Of a DNA stretch of 64,000 bases, positions 21,401 through 32,445 are shown one piece after another (the first letter of the stretch is position 1; each line of letters begins with the position of its first letter). The notes under the pieces were generated by a model, which had not been told where the DNA came from, ran no database searches, and worked only from the letters and a program-made list of their open reading frames with translations. The position numbers and the translations under genes are program-made. This DNA comes from Symsagittifera roscoffensis (Eukaryota; Xenacoelomorpha; Acoela; Convolutidae), in NCBI RefSeq assembly GCF_963678635.1, contig NC_087070.1, forward strand, positions 46,665,467 through 46,729,466. The letters are read 5' to 3'.

Positions 21401-22837
21401 ATCTTGTGCTGGATTTTTTGGAATCAAAAGTTTGACGAAAACATAAGTTTTTTGTTATTTGAAACGTTTTGCCTTAATGCTCCGCTTCGAATATTCCAAT
21501 TCGCCAATTGTTTTTACGCTAGAAATGGTTTTGTATGCGTAATTTTGCCTAATTTTATTGTAATTAGAGGCTTTTCACCTCAGGTAAGTTCCAGATCGTT
21601 ATTTTCTGTTTCTGTCCGCACGTTTTTCTGCTTATTGGCTGCCTCTAAAAGTAGACAGAACACTTATCTGTTAATATAGTTTGTTTTGCAGCTGAATTCC
21701 TTTAAGTGTAACACAGCAGCCGAAAATGCATTTTCTGCTGGTTGAAGCTTCGGCTAGTTTACGTTCCAACTCTATTCCGTATCCTGTTTTATTGTTCATG
21801 CCGAAATTTTATCCTGTATTCCCCTTCACGCGCAAATAAATATTCACACACAACAGTCACTAATAACAGCTAAGTACTTTCGACTGTTCGTGATTTCCTT
21901 ATTTTCAAGCTGTGCGTTGGCATATTTGAAGGTCGATATAGATTGGAGTTATATAAAAAGTGAGGCGTCTTGCTAATCGAAATTTTCTGCCGCAGCAGTA
22001 TCAAACTTCATATCTACAGCTCTGATAGAAAACGCGGTACGTTTTATTTTTTCAAGTTTTTTCGGGTATTTTTACTTATTCGGCCCAAATTTTGTAATTT
22101 GTGATGTCAATGTATAACTGTTTGTAAAAATAGAGAGACAATAAACCATCCAAAGTATAAACCAACCGAAATTGCGCACCGGAGTATATGAGCCAGCCGA
22201 AGAGTTACATCATGTGAATGAACTTTGCATAACTTTCGTAATTGTAACATAATTGTTACATCACTATTGTATAAACTTGACGTTTTCGACTGTTGATACT
22301 TTGGCTGGTTTATACTTCGGCTGGTTTTATACCACCTAATAATAGTAGTAACAACGGTAATACTAAATCGCTGATTTTAAATTTAGCCGGTTGCCAACAT
22401 GGCCGAACTAGCTAATGTATTCCAGCAGATGTGAGGGTGTTCAAAATGATTTTTTCCTCTCGAAACTATTTCCCAGACCAGAATAAACAGATGATTTGAG
22501 TTAAATTGGATAATTTGACAGAACATCAACATTTTTGGTCATTTTGACTGATTTATTTGCCTGCAAATAGAATATTTCAACAATTTGCAAATAGAAAATT
22601 TCGAATTGGCGCTTGAATCTGATCAGTTATTTTCAGTCAATCAAATTCCAGCACTATAGTTTCAATTTAAGAATTTGAAACAACAATTTTGGGCGGAATT
22701 AGTAAAAGGATCCGTTTTTTTCCCCAGATCCGATAATGTTGAAGTTCAACGCATTGCATTTCAACGTCATCGGGTCGTTGGGACAATTGGGTACTAGTTT
22801 AGATGAATGGTCCCGCCTATTTTCTAAAAAGAAAACA
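18480..22837. other. Long AT-rich non-coding stretch
   Basis: No supported gene. It contains a G9 tract at 19864, a hairpin-family copy at 20099, a tract of repeated CTCTTAAATTT words (20770-20870), and a decayed GTTCCGACTT-type element from about 20973. Confidence 0.5.
20099..20133 (+). repeat. Dispersed hairpin repeat, copy 4
   Basis: AACGCAAGTGGTGCGGAGCT followed by CCGTTTCGCCTATGT. Same family as 11762, stem with two mismatches. Confidence 0.45.
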
Positions 22838-22839
22838 AC

Positions 22840-22912
22840 CAGCACGAGATTTGAACCTACGCCTTTGTGTTGGTAACCGGTTTCGTACCTGCTAGACTAA
22901 CTAGGCACTTTT
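22840..22912 (-). repeat. tRNA-like segment, minus strand
   Basis: Read on minus: GTGCCTAGTTAGTCTAGCAG (A-box region), then GTAGGTTCAAATCTCGTGC (B box GGTTCAAATC), then a T-rich end. The T-stem and acceptor pair poorly, so a tRNA-derived SINE or pseudogene is more likely than a working tRNA. Confidence 0.5.
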
Positions 22913-23026
22913 CGACAGCGTGGTAGAGAAAAAAATGCTTACTGTTAGAATTAGCCACATATTGTACCACGGTTTTTATTTGGGACTACGGCATTTTTGA
23001 GGGACCAAACAAGTAAACTAGTACCG

Positions 23027-23055
23027 ACAATTGTAGGGACTATCACTACAATTGT
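23027..23055. repeat. Short perfect inverted repeat
   Basis: ACAATTGTAG at 23027-23036 and CTACAATTGT at 23046-23055 with a 9-base loop. Confidence 0.6.
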
Positions 23056-23140
23056 GCCCATTTATCATTCTGCTTCACGCTTTATGCGCGCAGATTCATG
23101 TGAAAGAAGGAAAATCTTGCAAGAAAAGGCAAGACGTATA

Positions 23141-23208
23141 TTTTATTCGTTTTGTCCGGATAAATTAAACCAGTGCTGCTTTAATTTATCCGGACAAAAC
23201 AAATAAAA
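23141..23208. repeat. Near-perfect 29-bp stem hairpin
   Basis: Arms 23141-23169 and 23180-23208 are complementary at 28 of 29 positions, with loop CCAGTGCTGC. The hairpin ends 8 bp before the 5' LTR of the Ty3/gypsy element. It is outside the element's target duplication, so it predates or is independent of the insertion. Confidence 0.75.
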
Positions 23209-23216
23209 CTTGAAAC

Positions 23217-23401
23217 TGTTGTAATTCGTACTTTATCTTGCACTTACTGCAAACACTACTTAGCTTAATCAGTTAACAGGTCACTTACCGGCGGAGAGAA
23301 TATTCTCTTTACTTTTTAATGTTTTAACTTAAGACTAATTCACTTTTATGCTTTTTAATTGTATAAAGTAGAATTAGCTGCAACAAAGTAATATTTTATC
23401 A
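23217..23401 (+). repeat. 5' LTR
   Basis: TGTTGT...TATCA, 185 bp. It lacks a roughly 27-bp segment (ACATGACCTTCACTTGCC...) present in the 3' LTR and a few bases of a TTTTATTC repeat, plus several substitutions. The LTRs are thus clearly diverged and the insertion is not recent. Confidence 0.9.
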
Positions 23402-24187
23402 TGGCGCAGTCAAATAACAAATCTAACGTGAGAGGAATACCATCATTTTGGCAAAACCATACCATAGATCCCCCAATTCCCTGGGAAGATTGGAGCGATC
23501 TTTTTCACTTAGCGATCATCGCTAAAGAAAATATAGATATTGAAAATCTATTAAATCCTTCGGAGAGACATCATCGTCAACCTCCAAATTTGGAAAATCC
23601 GTTGGATGGCGAAACGGAAAACCAAAGAAAGTCGAGAATTGACAGGAACGTTCAGAGACGTTACGACGAAGAGGAAACGGCTTCCATTAAAACAGAAACC
23701 AAGAAATTCAATGGAATGCGACTAGAGGAAGCAGATAGAAAACTACGACATAGCCTTAGCAGAAATGGCTAAAAAGTGTGACATAGCCGCGGGAGAAGAA
23801 GAATGGATTAGAGATGTTTTCATAAACAACATGAAAAACTATGACATTCAACGGAAGCTTTTAACAGGAACTATTCCACCACGTGAAGCACTAAACGTAG
23901 CACTCATCGACGAAAAGGGAATTTTAAACCACTTAAAACTTACAAACAATTTGAAATTCAACGAATCATCTGTACATAAACCGCACAGCCATTTTACTGT
24001 AGAAAAAGAGCCAACTCTCAATATAGAAACGAACAACACCCGTATGAAGTGCGGCAGAACCTTCTCAAAAGAACATCTAGCAGTTTGCCCAGCGAAAGAT
24101 ACTACTTGTACATCCTGTAAATACAAAGGCCATTTTACCAGACTTTGTAAATCTCGTCGTAGAAATGTAAACATTGTAAATAATTAA
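23401..24187 (+). pseudogene. gag: gag of the Ty3/gypsy element (frameshifted)
   Basis: It begins at an ATG formed by the last base of the LTR and the first two of the PBS (MAQSNNKSNV). The first frame runs to 23772 and the second, shifted by +1, from about 23740 to 24187, overlapping around LAEMAKKC. The first part has the IPSFW / PWEDW capsid start common in Mag-like Gag. The second ends with zinc knuckles: an incomplete first knuckle (KCGRTFSKEHLAVC, leading Cys missing) and an intact CCHC, CTSCKYKGHFTRLC. The product is the structural protein that packages element RNA. One frameshift breaks it. Confidence 0.85.
23402..23411 (+). promoter_or_regulatory. Primer binding site (tRNA-Ser type)
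   Basis: TGGCGCAGTC directly abuts the LTR. This decamer is the start of the PBS in 17.6/297-type gypsy elements, assigned in the literature to tRNA-Ser. The match is lost after 10 bases. Confidence 0.55.
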
Positions 24188-24301
24188 ATTGTAGAAAATA
24201 CAGATTTTAATCCGTCGGATATTCCGGATGTAAATACAGACCATGTAAATAGAAAACGTTCTGGCGTCATAAACGCATGGTCGGAATCTGGACAAAGTGA
24301 A

Positions 24302-24778
24302 ATGGATGATTACTCTTTATTAAACGTCACTACAATCTTCGACAACGACGGAAAAGAACTGAAAGTTATTAAATATTGGCCTCGGAAAAGAAAATCAAGT
24401 AATTTTAAATATACAAGTGAACTCAACGAGGCCGGTTGGTTTTCTCACGAAAAATGTATTACACGAACTGAAACTTCGAAATCCTTACTTGAAAAGGATC
24501 TTTACTGTGGATTTACTGACAACGCTATAAATATTTCTGGAAAGGTGATACTTCCGATCTTCTCTAAAGGTTGGTCACACAACGACTGTCACTTCGTCTT
24601 GACCGAGGGACACGAGAGAAACATTCTCGGAAATGACAACCTGCCCAAAGTGGGGATAGAAGTCTCGCAGAAGTATTTCCCACACTTCCAGACAAACAAG
24701 CAGTGTAACTCCATAAATTCTATTTCACCAACAGACAAAGATAGTGAAATCCTAAACATATCAAAAACATTTAAATAA
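24302..24778 (+). pseudogene. pol: Protease region of pol (degenerate)
   Basis: The frame of 158 codons sits where the aspartic protease should be. The C-terminal flap region is recognisable (ERNILGNDNLPKVGIEV, the usual ILG-D-L motif). The expected catalytic D-S/T-G is absent; the aligned position reads FKYTSELNEAG. The protease is therefore inactive as read. A stop separates it from the RT frame. Confidence 0.7.
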
Positions 24779-24812
24779 GTGTTCCTTCGGATTGGAAAAA
24801 TAAAAAAACCAG

Positions 24813-25686
24813 ATGAAAATTACCCATTTTCACGAACCTCTAAAACCGATCCAATTAAAAGGAAGACGAGTCCACCTTCACTTACTGGATTCAGTTACGA
24901 CCGAACTCAACAGACTAAAAGACAAAGGACATATTAAGAAATTAGAAAACTACGACGAAGATCGTTTTATAAGTCCAATAGTTATTACTTGTAAAAAAGA
25001 CAAATCTATCAAGTTAGCTCTGGATTCAAAGTTTTTTAATAAACAAACATACAAGAACAAATACCAAATGCCGAATATTCATGAATTGGTAGACAATTTT
25101 GCGGCACAATTACAAGTGAATCCGTGGGAGAAGTGTGGTTTACTAACCTGGATTTAAAAAATGCATACTGCCATCTTGCATTAGACAAGTTTACCAGCAA
25201 TCAATGTAATTTTAGTATTTTGGGCGGCGATATTACTGGTACATACCAATTTTTAACTGGCTTTTAGATATAGTCGATATGCCTAACGAATGTCAAAGAG
25301 TAATGGACTCAACGTTAGGTTCTCTCCCATTTACCAATTGTTACTTAGATGACATTTTAATTGCTTCCAAAAGAACTTTCTCAGACCACAAAAATATCGT
25401 GTTAAAAATTTTATCTACATTAGACGAATATAACTTCGAAGTTAAATGGACAAAATGCAAATTCTTTCAAAAAGAAACCGAATGGCTGGGATTTAAAATC
25501 TCAAAAACAGCAATCGCTCCTTTATTTGATAAAACGAAGGAAATAAAGGACTTACCTATTCCAAAAAATTTGAAAGAGTTAAGATCATTTTTCGGATCTG
25601 TAAATCAGTACATCAAATTCGTTCCGAACTTAGCTTCCTTAGGGAGCCCACTTCGTCCTTTCTTAAATAAGAAGTCGATGAAATGA
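24813..25686 (+). pseudogene. pol: Reverse transcriptase domain of pol (frameshifted)
   Basis: Fingers and palm are recognisable: HLLDSVTTELNRLKDKGHI, SPIVITCKKDKSIKLALDSK, KNKYQMPNI, then in another frame FTNLDLKNAYCHLALDK (catalytic LDLK Asp) and TGTYQFLTGF. After two stops the frame from 25279 carries MPNECQRVMD and the active-site YLDDIL. The thumb (LRSFFGSVNQY) follows. At least one frameshift near 25130 and stops at about 25265 disrupt it; the catalytic Asp residues survive. Confidence 0.9.
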
Positions 25687-25689
25687 CGA

Positions 25690-26182
25690 CCATACCAAAG
25701 CATTTGAGAAAATTAAACAATAAATCATTAACCTCACGGAAAATATCCATTTCGACGTAAATCGTAATACTAAAGTAAAAACTGACGCTTCACACAATGG
25801 GTTGAGGGCTTCCCTTGAACAACTCCACCGGATTGATTGGAAAACGATTTCTTTTGCCTCTCGGTTTTTAAACCTGCATGAGTCAAAATATTCCACTAAC
25901 GAACTCGAACTGTTAGAAGTTGTATGGGCCGTTGAACATTATAAAAATTACCTTTACGGATCAGATTTTGAAATAATCACAGATCACAAAGCACTACTTT
26001 CAGCCCTATCACCTAATCACGGAAACAAAACATATCATAGCAGATTAACAAGATGGGTGGATAGAATATTACCTTTCAATTTTACAATTAAACATCTCGC
26101 AGGAAAAGATATGGGATTCACTGATCTAATCTCTAGAATTCCATCTGGAAAAGCCCTCCCGATACCCCTTGACGATGAATAA
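25690..26182 (+). pseudogene. pol: RNase H domain of pol
   Basis: The Asp-Glu-Asp set is visible: KTDASHNGL, then STNELELLEV, then EIITDHKALL, followed by a typical LTRWVDRILPFNF and HLAGKDMGFTDLISR end. A stop near 25684 separates it from RT. The domain itself is close to intact. Confidence 0.88.
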
Positions 26183-26546
26183 ATCAATCAATCCGTCGGA
26201 GAAACAAAGAACTACCTGCTCAGCCATTGGTTCAAATTTGGAAAGTTCCAATTACGCAAAGTTACGTAATTACCTGATAGCGTCAGTACTAAAACTAATT
26301 AACTCGAATTTTCCAATTTGTTCATCTAATCACAATAGAACCGAATTTTGCACTCCAAATTGTATTCCAACGGATTATTCGAACATTAACCCAATAATTA
26401 CTTCCATTTCTAATTCCGCATTTCTTTATTTCTTAACTCTTAATTGTAGATTAATTAACTCGCCTGTAGATAAAAAAATGTAGACACTGTTAATATGGAT
26501 AATAAAAAATTGTTAATAATCCCTCTACTGCCGGTATTTCATTAGA

Positions 26547-27597
26547 ATGGGATTTCCCTTTATTGCCAGATCACGCGAGTCTCGTAAAAAATACCGTGAA
26601 AACTTGAAGTTGCCAGATCCACAATTGGATTTAAATATTCTTTTTAATGCCAAGCTTGTAGCTCTCTTAACCGAAGATGATCCTATGTTGAGCCCTATCG
26701 TAAAGGCACTTCAAAATAAATTGGAGGCGATTAACGCAAATTCCTCTTACTTCAAGCACTTTGCCAGAGATTTACATGAATCCAACCGATTATTATACAT
26801 GGACGGTAAACTTGTTATACTTTTTACCCTGAGAAATGCTATGATGAAAACTCTCCATGAAACTCATCCTGGTCAATTTGGAATGAAGTATTCAGACCAA
26901 TACATCTGCTGGCCTCATATTAACAGGCAAATTTATTTCGACGGCATAAACTGCTGAAAATGCACAATGGCGGGTAAGAATTTGAAAACTAAAATCCCAA
27001 AATCGCAAATCAGTGAACTTTCCCCCTATTAGAACCAAACGAAGAACTTAACCTAGACTTCGCTGGACCTTTAGACTCATATTGGGGGTCAAACAAATAT
27101 ATTTTACTTTGCATCGATCGATTTTCAAAATTTTCTTCGGCAAAAATTACTTCATCTACCTCTGCAAAAACAGTTATCGAATTTCTCCAAGATTACATAT
27201 TCTTACACGGTATACCTTATTCAATAAGAGTAGACCACGCAATTTGCTTTACAAGTCAAGGTTTTAAATTATTCTGCGATTCTAACAATATTAAAATAAT
27301 ATTTTCTACAGTAGGCGACCATCGTTCCAACGGATTAGTTAAAAAATTTGTACATACTGTAAAAATCAAACTGTTAGCTATATTACAACAACAAAAATGT
27401 ACATTACAAAACGCAGTTTTAAAAATTATCTGGAACCTACGATCATCTTATCAAGCTAAAATCAAATGTTCTCCCTTCGGAATTCATTTTAATAGAAAAC
27501 CAAATATTATTTGGAAACAATTAGCTTCCGGTAAATCATCCATTGGAATTTCAGACAAAGTAGAATCAATACTATCGAAGGAAAGGGCGAATGATTG
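26547..27597 (+). pseudogene. pol: Integrase domain of pol (stop, catalytic Glu changed)
   Basis: N-terminal zinc region: LHETHPGQFGMKY then CWPHINRQI, with the CxxC interrupted by TGA at 26955. The core continues in another frame: LDFAGPLDSYWG (first Asp), YSIRVDHAICF (second Asp), then NGLVKKFVHT, where the D,D35E Glu is Lys. The C-terminal part (WNLRSSYQ, CSPFGIHFNRKPN) is present. Integration activity would be lost even without the stop. Confidence 0.88.
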
Positions 27598-28249
27598 AAA
27601 CACGGATGATAGATTTGAAGACGGGTAGAAAGACGATTTGATTTCGAAGAAAAATCAACCAGCATCAGAGAAGGGTTATGACAGACTATGCCACAACTTC
27701 GAAAACCCTTACTGATAGAGTACCCCTTCAGAGTTCCCTCAAAGGTAAAATCCTTCAGAAAACAAACGGAACCATCAACAGAGACCCTTTCTATAAGGAA
27801 CTTAACAAAAGAATCATAAATTCGTCTACTTCGACAGTAGAACTATCCGACGGAAAAATAATCCGAAAATCAGACATCGCGATTCCTAAATCAAACTCGA
27901 CTAAGATTAGACCTTTTAAAGGAAATATTTAATTCCCTAATGTTGAAGTAGGTCAGAAGCAGGAGAGTTCAAGACGTAAATCTAAGCCCCGAAAGCCACA
28001 ACCAAGGACCCGTAGACAGGTCGAAATAGGATCCTCAGACAATTTGATAAGGACACGTGTGCCGAGGCCCTCCTCTTAATCCTCTCGGAGGCAAACTCGC
28101 CTGTCAAAGAAGTCAACAACCCCTCCCCCCCCCAGGTCATCTTGCTTCGGATGAGTCCATGTTTATTTCTTCGGATACATCAGATACTAGCGACTGGGAA
28201 TGGGTAGCGGGAGGTTTCCCTTGTAGAGACGTGGCTAGAGAGTGCTTTT
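27598..28249 (+). pseudogene. C-terminal region of pol after integrase
   Basis: Frames include ELSDGKIIRKSDIAIPKSN, which resembles the post-integrase beta-barrel (DGK-IRR-) of Ty3/gypsy polyproteins, and an arginine/proline-rich stretch. Stops and frame changes near 27930 and 28077 break it. Confidence 0.6.
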
Positions 28250-28939
28250 TTGGACTCCTTTAAAACTCAAAATACTAGTTCACCCAACACTAACATTAAA
28301 ACTGAGATTTTAGAGGACAACACCATTCAAGTCGGGGATCAACTAGGTGACCAATCAGTAGAATGCCCAATAAGCATCATCCCGGCAGGACCAAAACCTT
28401 CATCGCGCGACCAGAACGTTATGTCTCAGGCGGATTACCCTTCAAACAGCAATTTACCGGATTCACAGGACAACTCAACTAGTCAGGCGGAAAAAAACAC
28501 CCTGACAGACTTCCCGTTTTATGAAATAGTCGATTCAGCAGACGATTCCACTCCGACTACCGTCCCTTCTACCAAACTCGGTAACGATCCTCCTATCATT
28601 CGACGTTCTAGTAGGAATGTAGGACCACCTAAATTTTACTGTAAAAAATTCTTCATAGATGTTGTAGATTTATCTCAAGCGACCTCTGGCTCTGCATCAA
28701 ATCCAGTTGTAATAGAAATCGACGATTCTAACCAACAGCATTTTAACAACAGTGGAACTCCGGTGGAACTGGTGACAATTGACTCTGATCCCTCATCTCC
28801 AGAACAAATCTCTACTTCCTCAAGCGACGAATCCCTAAGAATGGCGATTGATAACTTTGACGATCAATCGGAACTCGACAGTGAACTGTTTAATTCAGAA
28901 CTCGAAAACTTTTTAGATAGTTACCGAAACTGCAAATGA
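28250..28939 (+). CDS. Acidic tail ORF of the Ty3/gypsy element
   Basis: The 229-codon frame is open from 28208 and has no ATG until about 28421, so it reads as the C-terminal tail of the pol polyprotein rather than a free gene. It contains RRSSRNVGPPKFYCKKFF, resembling the RRS-R---PP-RF motif that ends many Ty3/gypsy polyproteins, followed by 90 extra residues. That extension is Ser/Asp rich and carries two hydrophobic-acidic strings, PVVIEIDDS and VELVTIDSD, like SUMO-interacting motifs. No signal peptide or membrane segment, so not an envelope gene. It is the longest uninterrupted frame in the element. Confidence 0.65.
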   Translation: MDSFKTQNTSSPNTNIKTEILEDNTIQVGDQLGDQSVECPISIIPAGPKPSSRDQNVMSQADYPSNSNLPDSQDNSTSQAEKNTLTDFPFYEIVDSADDSTPTTVPSTKLGNDPPIIRRSSRNVGPPKFYCKKFFIDVVDLSQATSGSASNPVVIEIDDSNQQHFNNSGTPVELVTIDSDPSSPEQISTSSSDESLRMAIDNFDDQSELDSELFNSELENFLDSYRNCK

Positions 28940-29426
28940 TAACATATAACTTATTTTCATCGGAGTACTTTCTCCATTCATTATTCTGATGCTAACTTAT
29001 CTCATGCTCTTATTCTCATCTTTCAGAATACTTAGATTTTGTAATCTTACTTTAAGCATATTAATTCTTCGGATTAGATGACCAGTATTTTCACCCTTGC
29101 CTATTCCAAATCCTTCGGAGTGCAGTTAATTCAATTCGCTTTGTCATATCATTTCACTCACCAAATTATGCTTATAAACGTCCCTCAGACGTTCGGTCTT
29201 GTTATTTTATCCCATCTGGGAACCTATCCGTCGGATACCGGATAATTCTTTTTATAAGAATACTTTTGCATTATCTAGTGCCAGTGTTTGTACGTAGCTT
29301 AGTTATTCAGCCTCTTTACACTTTTGGTGTAGTAATTTTTTTTTATTCCCCAAAAGGAAGAGAAAGGACTCAGTTAGTTTGTAACTACTTATTGGTGCAA
29401 GTTAAAATTTTTCCTGCTTAGAGGAA
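28940..29426 (+). other. Non-coding 3' region of the retrotransposon
   Basis: Contains a 17-base purine run (29352-29368), 58 bp before the 3' LTR, which could be a polypurine tract; the sequence touching the LTR is only AGAGGAA. Confidence 0.55.
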
Positions 29427-29645
29427 TGTTGTGATTCGTACTTTACCTTGCACTTACTGCAAACACTACTTAACTTAATCAGTTAACAGGTCACTTACAC
29501 ATGACCTTCACTTGCCATTCTCTCCGGCGGAGAGAATGTTCTCTTCACTTTTTAATGTTTTAACTTAAGACTAATTCGCTTTTATTCTTTTATTCTTTTT
29601 AATTGTATAAAGTAGAATTAGCTGCAACAAAGTAATATTTTATCA
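29427..29645 (+). repeat. 3' LTR
   Basis: 219 bp, TGTTGT...TATCA, carrying the segment missing from the 5' copy. Followed by the target duplicate GAAAC. Confidence 0.9.
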
Positions 29646-29650
29646 GAAAC

Positions 29651-30330
29651 GCGTTTTTTTCAAATTGGTTTAACTTAAGGTGAAAAACGATGAAGGCAAA
29701 TCTTGCTTAGAATTTCAGCGCTCCTTGTTTTTACGAAATTTTCCACTAAAATGTAACCCCAAAATTTATCATTTTCGTTTTTTTTTACTCAATCAGAACT
29801 CTATCAGAAATTACGCCAAAACTTGTTTCAATCGCTGACAAAAATATATCAAAGTGAGCCTCTGTAGCCCAACAAAGTTTAAGAAGAAACCAATGTTGCA
29901 AAATTTGGCCCAAAACGTCTAAAATGAGTTTTAAAATAAAAAAGTGGTACTTTATAAAGTAAACTTGACATTTTTTGGATGTCAAACGAAAATAAGTTTA
30001 ATTGTACAAAACTGAGACGATTATACACTTCTTAAGTTTTTTTGGGCTATATGAGCGGCTCACTTTGATAAATTTATGTCAGCATTTAAATGAATCGTTT
30101 TCAAGTAATTTTTGATAGACTAAAAAAATGTTCCGATCCACGAGTGTGCAGCATCAATTTTCTTCATTAACCATCTTTTGTTATAGTACTAATATCTTTA
30201 ACTTAGATAAAACCAGATTTATTTATCTATTTTTTGACTAATTAGGAATGAAGCTCTGTATACAGGCACTTTGTAGATAGCTGCACAGTACTGGATATAG
30301 GAGTACTTTTTCTAGAGCGGAAACGACATC
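29651..30330. other. AT-rich non-coding
   Basis: No coding frame or repeat I can support. Confidence 0.5.
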
Positions 30331-30344
30331 CTGGACAGTTCGCC

Positions 30345-30560
30345 CCACACATTTCGCTCAACAAATATTTAGCCTGCACATATTTCCGCCCTTGAATCGT
30401 CAACTAAGAGAGGGCAATTGAGTAATTTCGTAATAAGCTAGGGTCGAAATGTGTGATGACTACATGTGTAAAATTATGAGGAGCGAGGCGTGTGAGGGGC
30501 AAAATATGCCACTAAATTTGAGAGGGGCGAAGTGTGTGTAGGGCGAAACGTGCAATATTT
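30345..30560. repeat. Small inverted repeat with GGGCGAAAYGTGTG words
   Basis: Left GTTCGCCCCACACATTTCGC (30340-30359) is inverted relative to GGGGCGAAGTGTGTGTAGGG and GGGCGAAACGTG (30513-30552), with further GTCGAAATGTGTG copies between. Possible decayed inverted-repeat element. Confidence 0.4.
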
Positions 30561-30834
30561 TTTTCTTGAGCTCAAACCAAAATATTTTGAATGCAATCCC
30601 ATTTGCTAATTTGTCTTAAGTCTCGCAACATAAACATGTATAAAACCTCTGAAAAAAAAACATTTTAAGTCTGAGACACTATAGCGACGCTAGTTGGTTC
30701 ACTGGTGGTTTTCTGTTGCTACACAAATGCCCCACTTTCGATACAGCCGTTCCCGGGTCGAGGTCGTGCTTTTATGTTCAGACTGAATAAGTCTGAATCG
30801 CTCCGCGTGGGGACCGAAAGTTCATAGTCGCCAC

Positions 30835-31032
30835 GCAGGTCAAAGTCTGCAAAGTCTAAACAAGTCTGCAAAATCTGAACATAAGTCTGCAAAGTCTGCT
30901 CTTAAGTCTGCAAAGTCGGAACATAAAACTGCAAAGTCTGAAGATAAGTCTGCAAAGTCTGAACTTAAGTCTGGTCTGCAAAGTATGAACTTAAGTCTGC
31001 AAAGTATGAACTTAAAGTCTGCAAAACGATTT
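30835..31032 (+). repeat. 21-bp tandem array
   Basis: About eight units of AAGTCTGCAAAGTCTGAACWT. The array is bracketed by direct copies of GTTCAGAC(5 nt)GTCTGAATCG-CCGCGTG at about 30775-30808 and 31042-31074. A 21-bp period equals seven codons (KSAKSEx), but no long frame spans it. Confidence 0.8.
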
Positions 31033-31813
31033 TGTGGTTTTATGTTCAGACTTAATTAGTCTGAATCGATCCGCGTGTCAGTCGATCCAAAATCGGAGAG
31101 AAAGAAAATTTCGCCAAGGCTTTGATCTTATTGTCGATTTTTTTTTGCCTGCAAAACTGTTAAACAATTGCAACTAGCAAAATAACCCGGTATATATAAA
31201 CTTTTAAAGTGCAGTTTGCTAGAACAGCATAACAGCATAATTGCTGATCATATGCAGAACCGCTATAAAAAGGCCTGCACATGGTTCCGAAGTAAACTCT
31301 TTACTAAGCGCTCATTGCTGGTTGAATGCTTAGTAATTTTATCTTAAGTTATAAGTCTCACCTTAGATCGTCAAGTTGTCTTGACAAAAGTTAGAGTAGA
31401 AACAATAGTTAGAAAAGGTATGAATTAATTAGTTGGTTAAATACAAAGCACTGGGTGATTAGATTATATAAACGAATCGAACAGCTCAAAGAAATATACC
31501 TATGAGGGAAGGTTGAGTTAATCTTGTTTTGTTCATCAATATTTTATCTTCTTACTAAGGTCGATGGCTGATTAGTATTCTAGGGTTGCCCTTGATTGTG
31601 TCCACGTCGGCACTTCTGGTTTGGTCGTCAGTATCGTCTTGCCGTAGTCTTTTTTTTCCTTTAGTCCAGACTTCCTCAGGTGTGGGTATCTCGAGTATCT
31701 CGATTTATAATTTTATAGAACTTTAAATGAGAATTTATTCTCTATTTTATTTGTGAAAAAGGCTAGTTTAATTTTATTGTAAAGGCAGAAAAGAAAAATT
31801 GTTTATTTTGAAA

Positions 31814-32445
31814 AGATCTGACTTGCTGCTTACTGAGCAAAATGAAACACTGAAGATTTCAGGCCAGTCTTTTTGCTCGTAAGCATAAACCGGCGGCTGA
31901 TTCAATCTTTAATTATTCAGGTTTCACCTGCTCCTTTATTCCCCCTTTCTTCTAAGGGAAATTTCAACTAGTTTTTATTTGATTTTTTCAAATCAAATAT
32001 CTTTAAATTATTAGTCCTCTTTGATTAAAACCGCCAGCCTTGAATTTTGTCTGATTGAAAATTCATATTACTCTCTCTGATGCATCATATTGCAGGTGCA
32101 TCTCTGCTTAATCAAAGCAAGGAGAATTTCAGTGCAGCCGACAAGACTGCTAAATATTTATCCATTTTGTTTCAAGTTAAATTTAAAAGGGACGAGTTAA
32201 TAATCGCCGCCCTTTTAAAATAGTGAGCATGAAAAATGAGAAAAATTGGACAAGTATTTAAAAAGTAGTGGATTTTCAAAACAAGATTTTATAGCCCTAA
32301 TTAGAGTAAATCAGTCATTATCTGATTTTGTGAAAGGAGCCTTTAATTTAAATGGCACGCTCCAGTTTAGAATTGGGTCGTTATATAAACAATTAACACA
32401 ATGGTTTTTTGTCTGTGTAGTATTTTCAATACTACAACACCCCTT
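31814..32445 (+). repeat. Direct repeat, copy 1 (longest)
   Basis: Starts AGATCTGACTTGCTGCTTAC. The first 522 bp are matched by copy 2 (35155-35676) at high identity and equal length. The part from 32077 to 32445 is matched by copy 3 (36093-36455). Confidence 0.85.

Larger units (their letters stand above)
23217..29645 (+). mobile_element. Ty3/gypsy LTR retrotransposon, Mag-like, degraded
   Basis: The element is about 6.4 kb. LTRs of 185 and 219 bp start TGTTGT and end TATCA, with GAAAC on both outer sides (23212-23216, 29646-29650) as a 5-bp target duplication. Order is gag with zinc knuckle, protease region, RT with YLDD, RNase H, integrase, C-terminal tail: the Ty3/gypsy order. Two Cys-rich knuckles in gag and short LTRs suggest the Mag lineage (inference). 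Frameshifts and stops break gag and pol, and the integrase catalytic Glu is replaced, so it cannot be autonomous. Confidence 0.9.

Noticed and set aside
28250-28939. Envelope gene of the LTR element
   Set aside because: No signal peptide, membrane anchor or fusion motif; composition and the RRSSRN motif fit a pol C-terminal tail.
30835-31032. CRISPR-like array
   Set aside because: Units are contiguous 21-bp repeats with no unique spacers, and the genome is animal.
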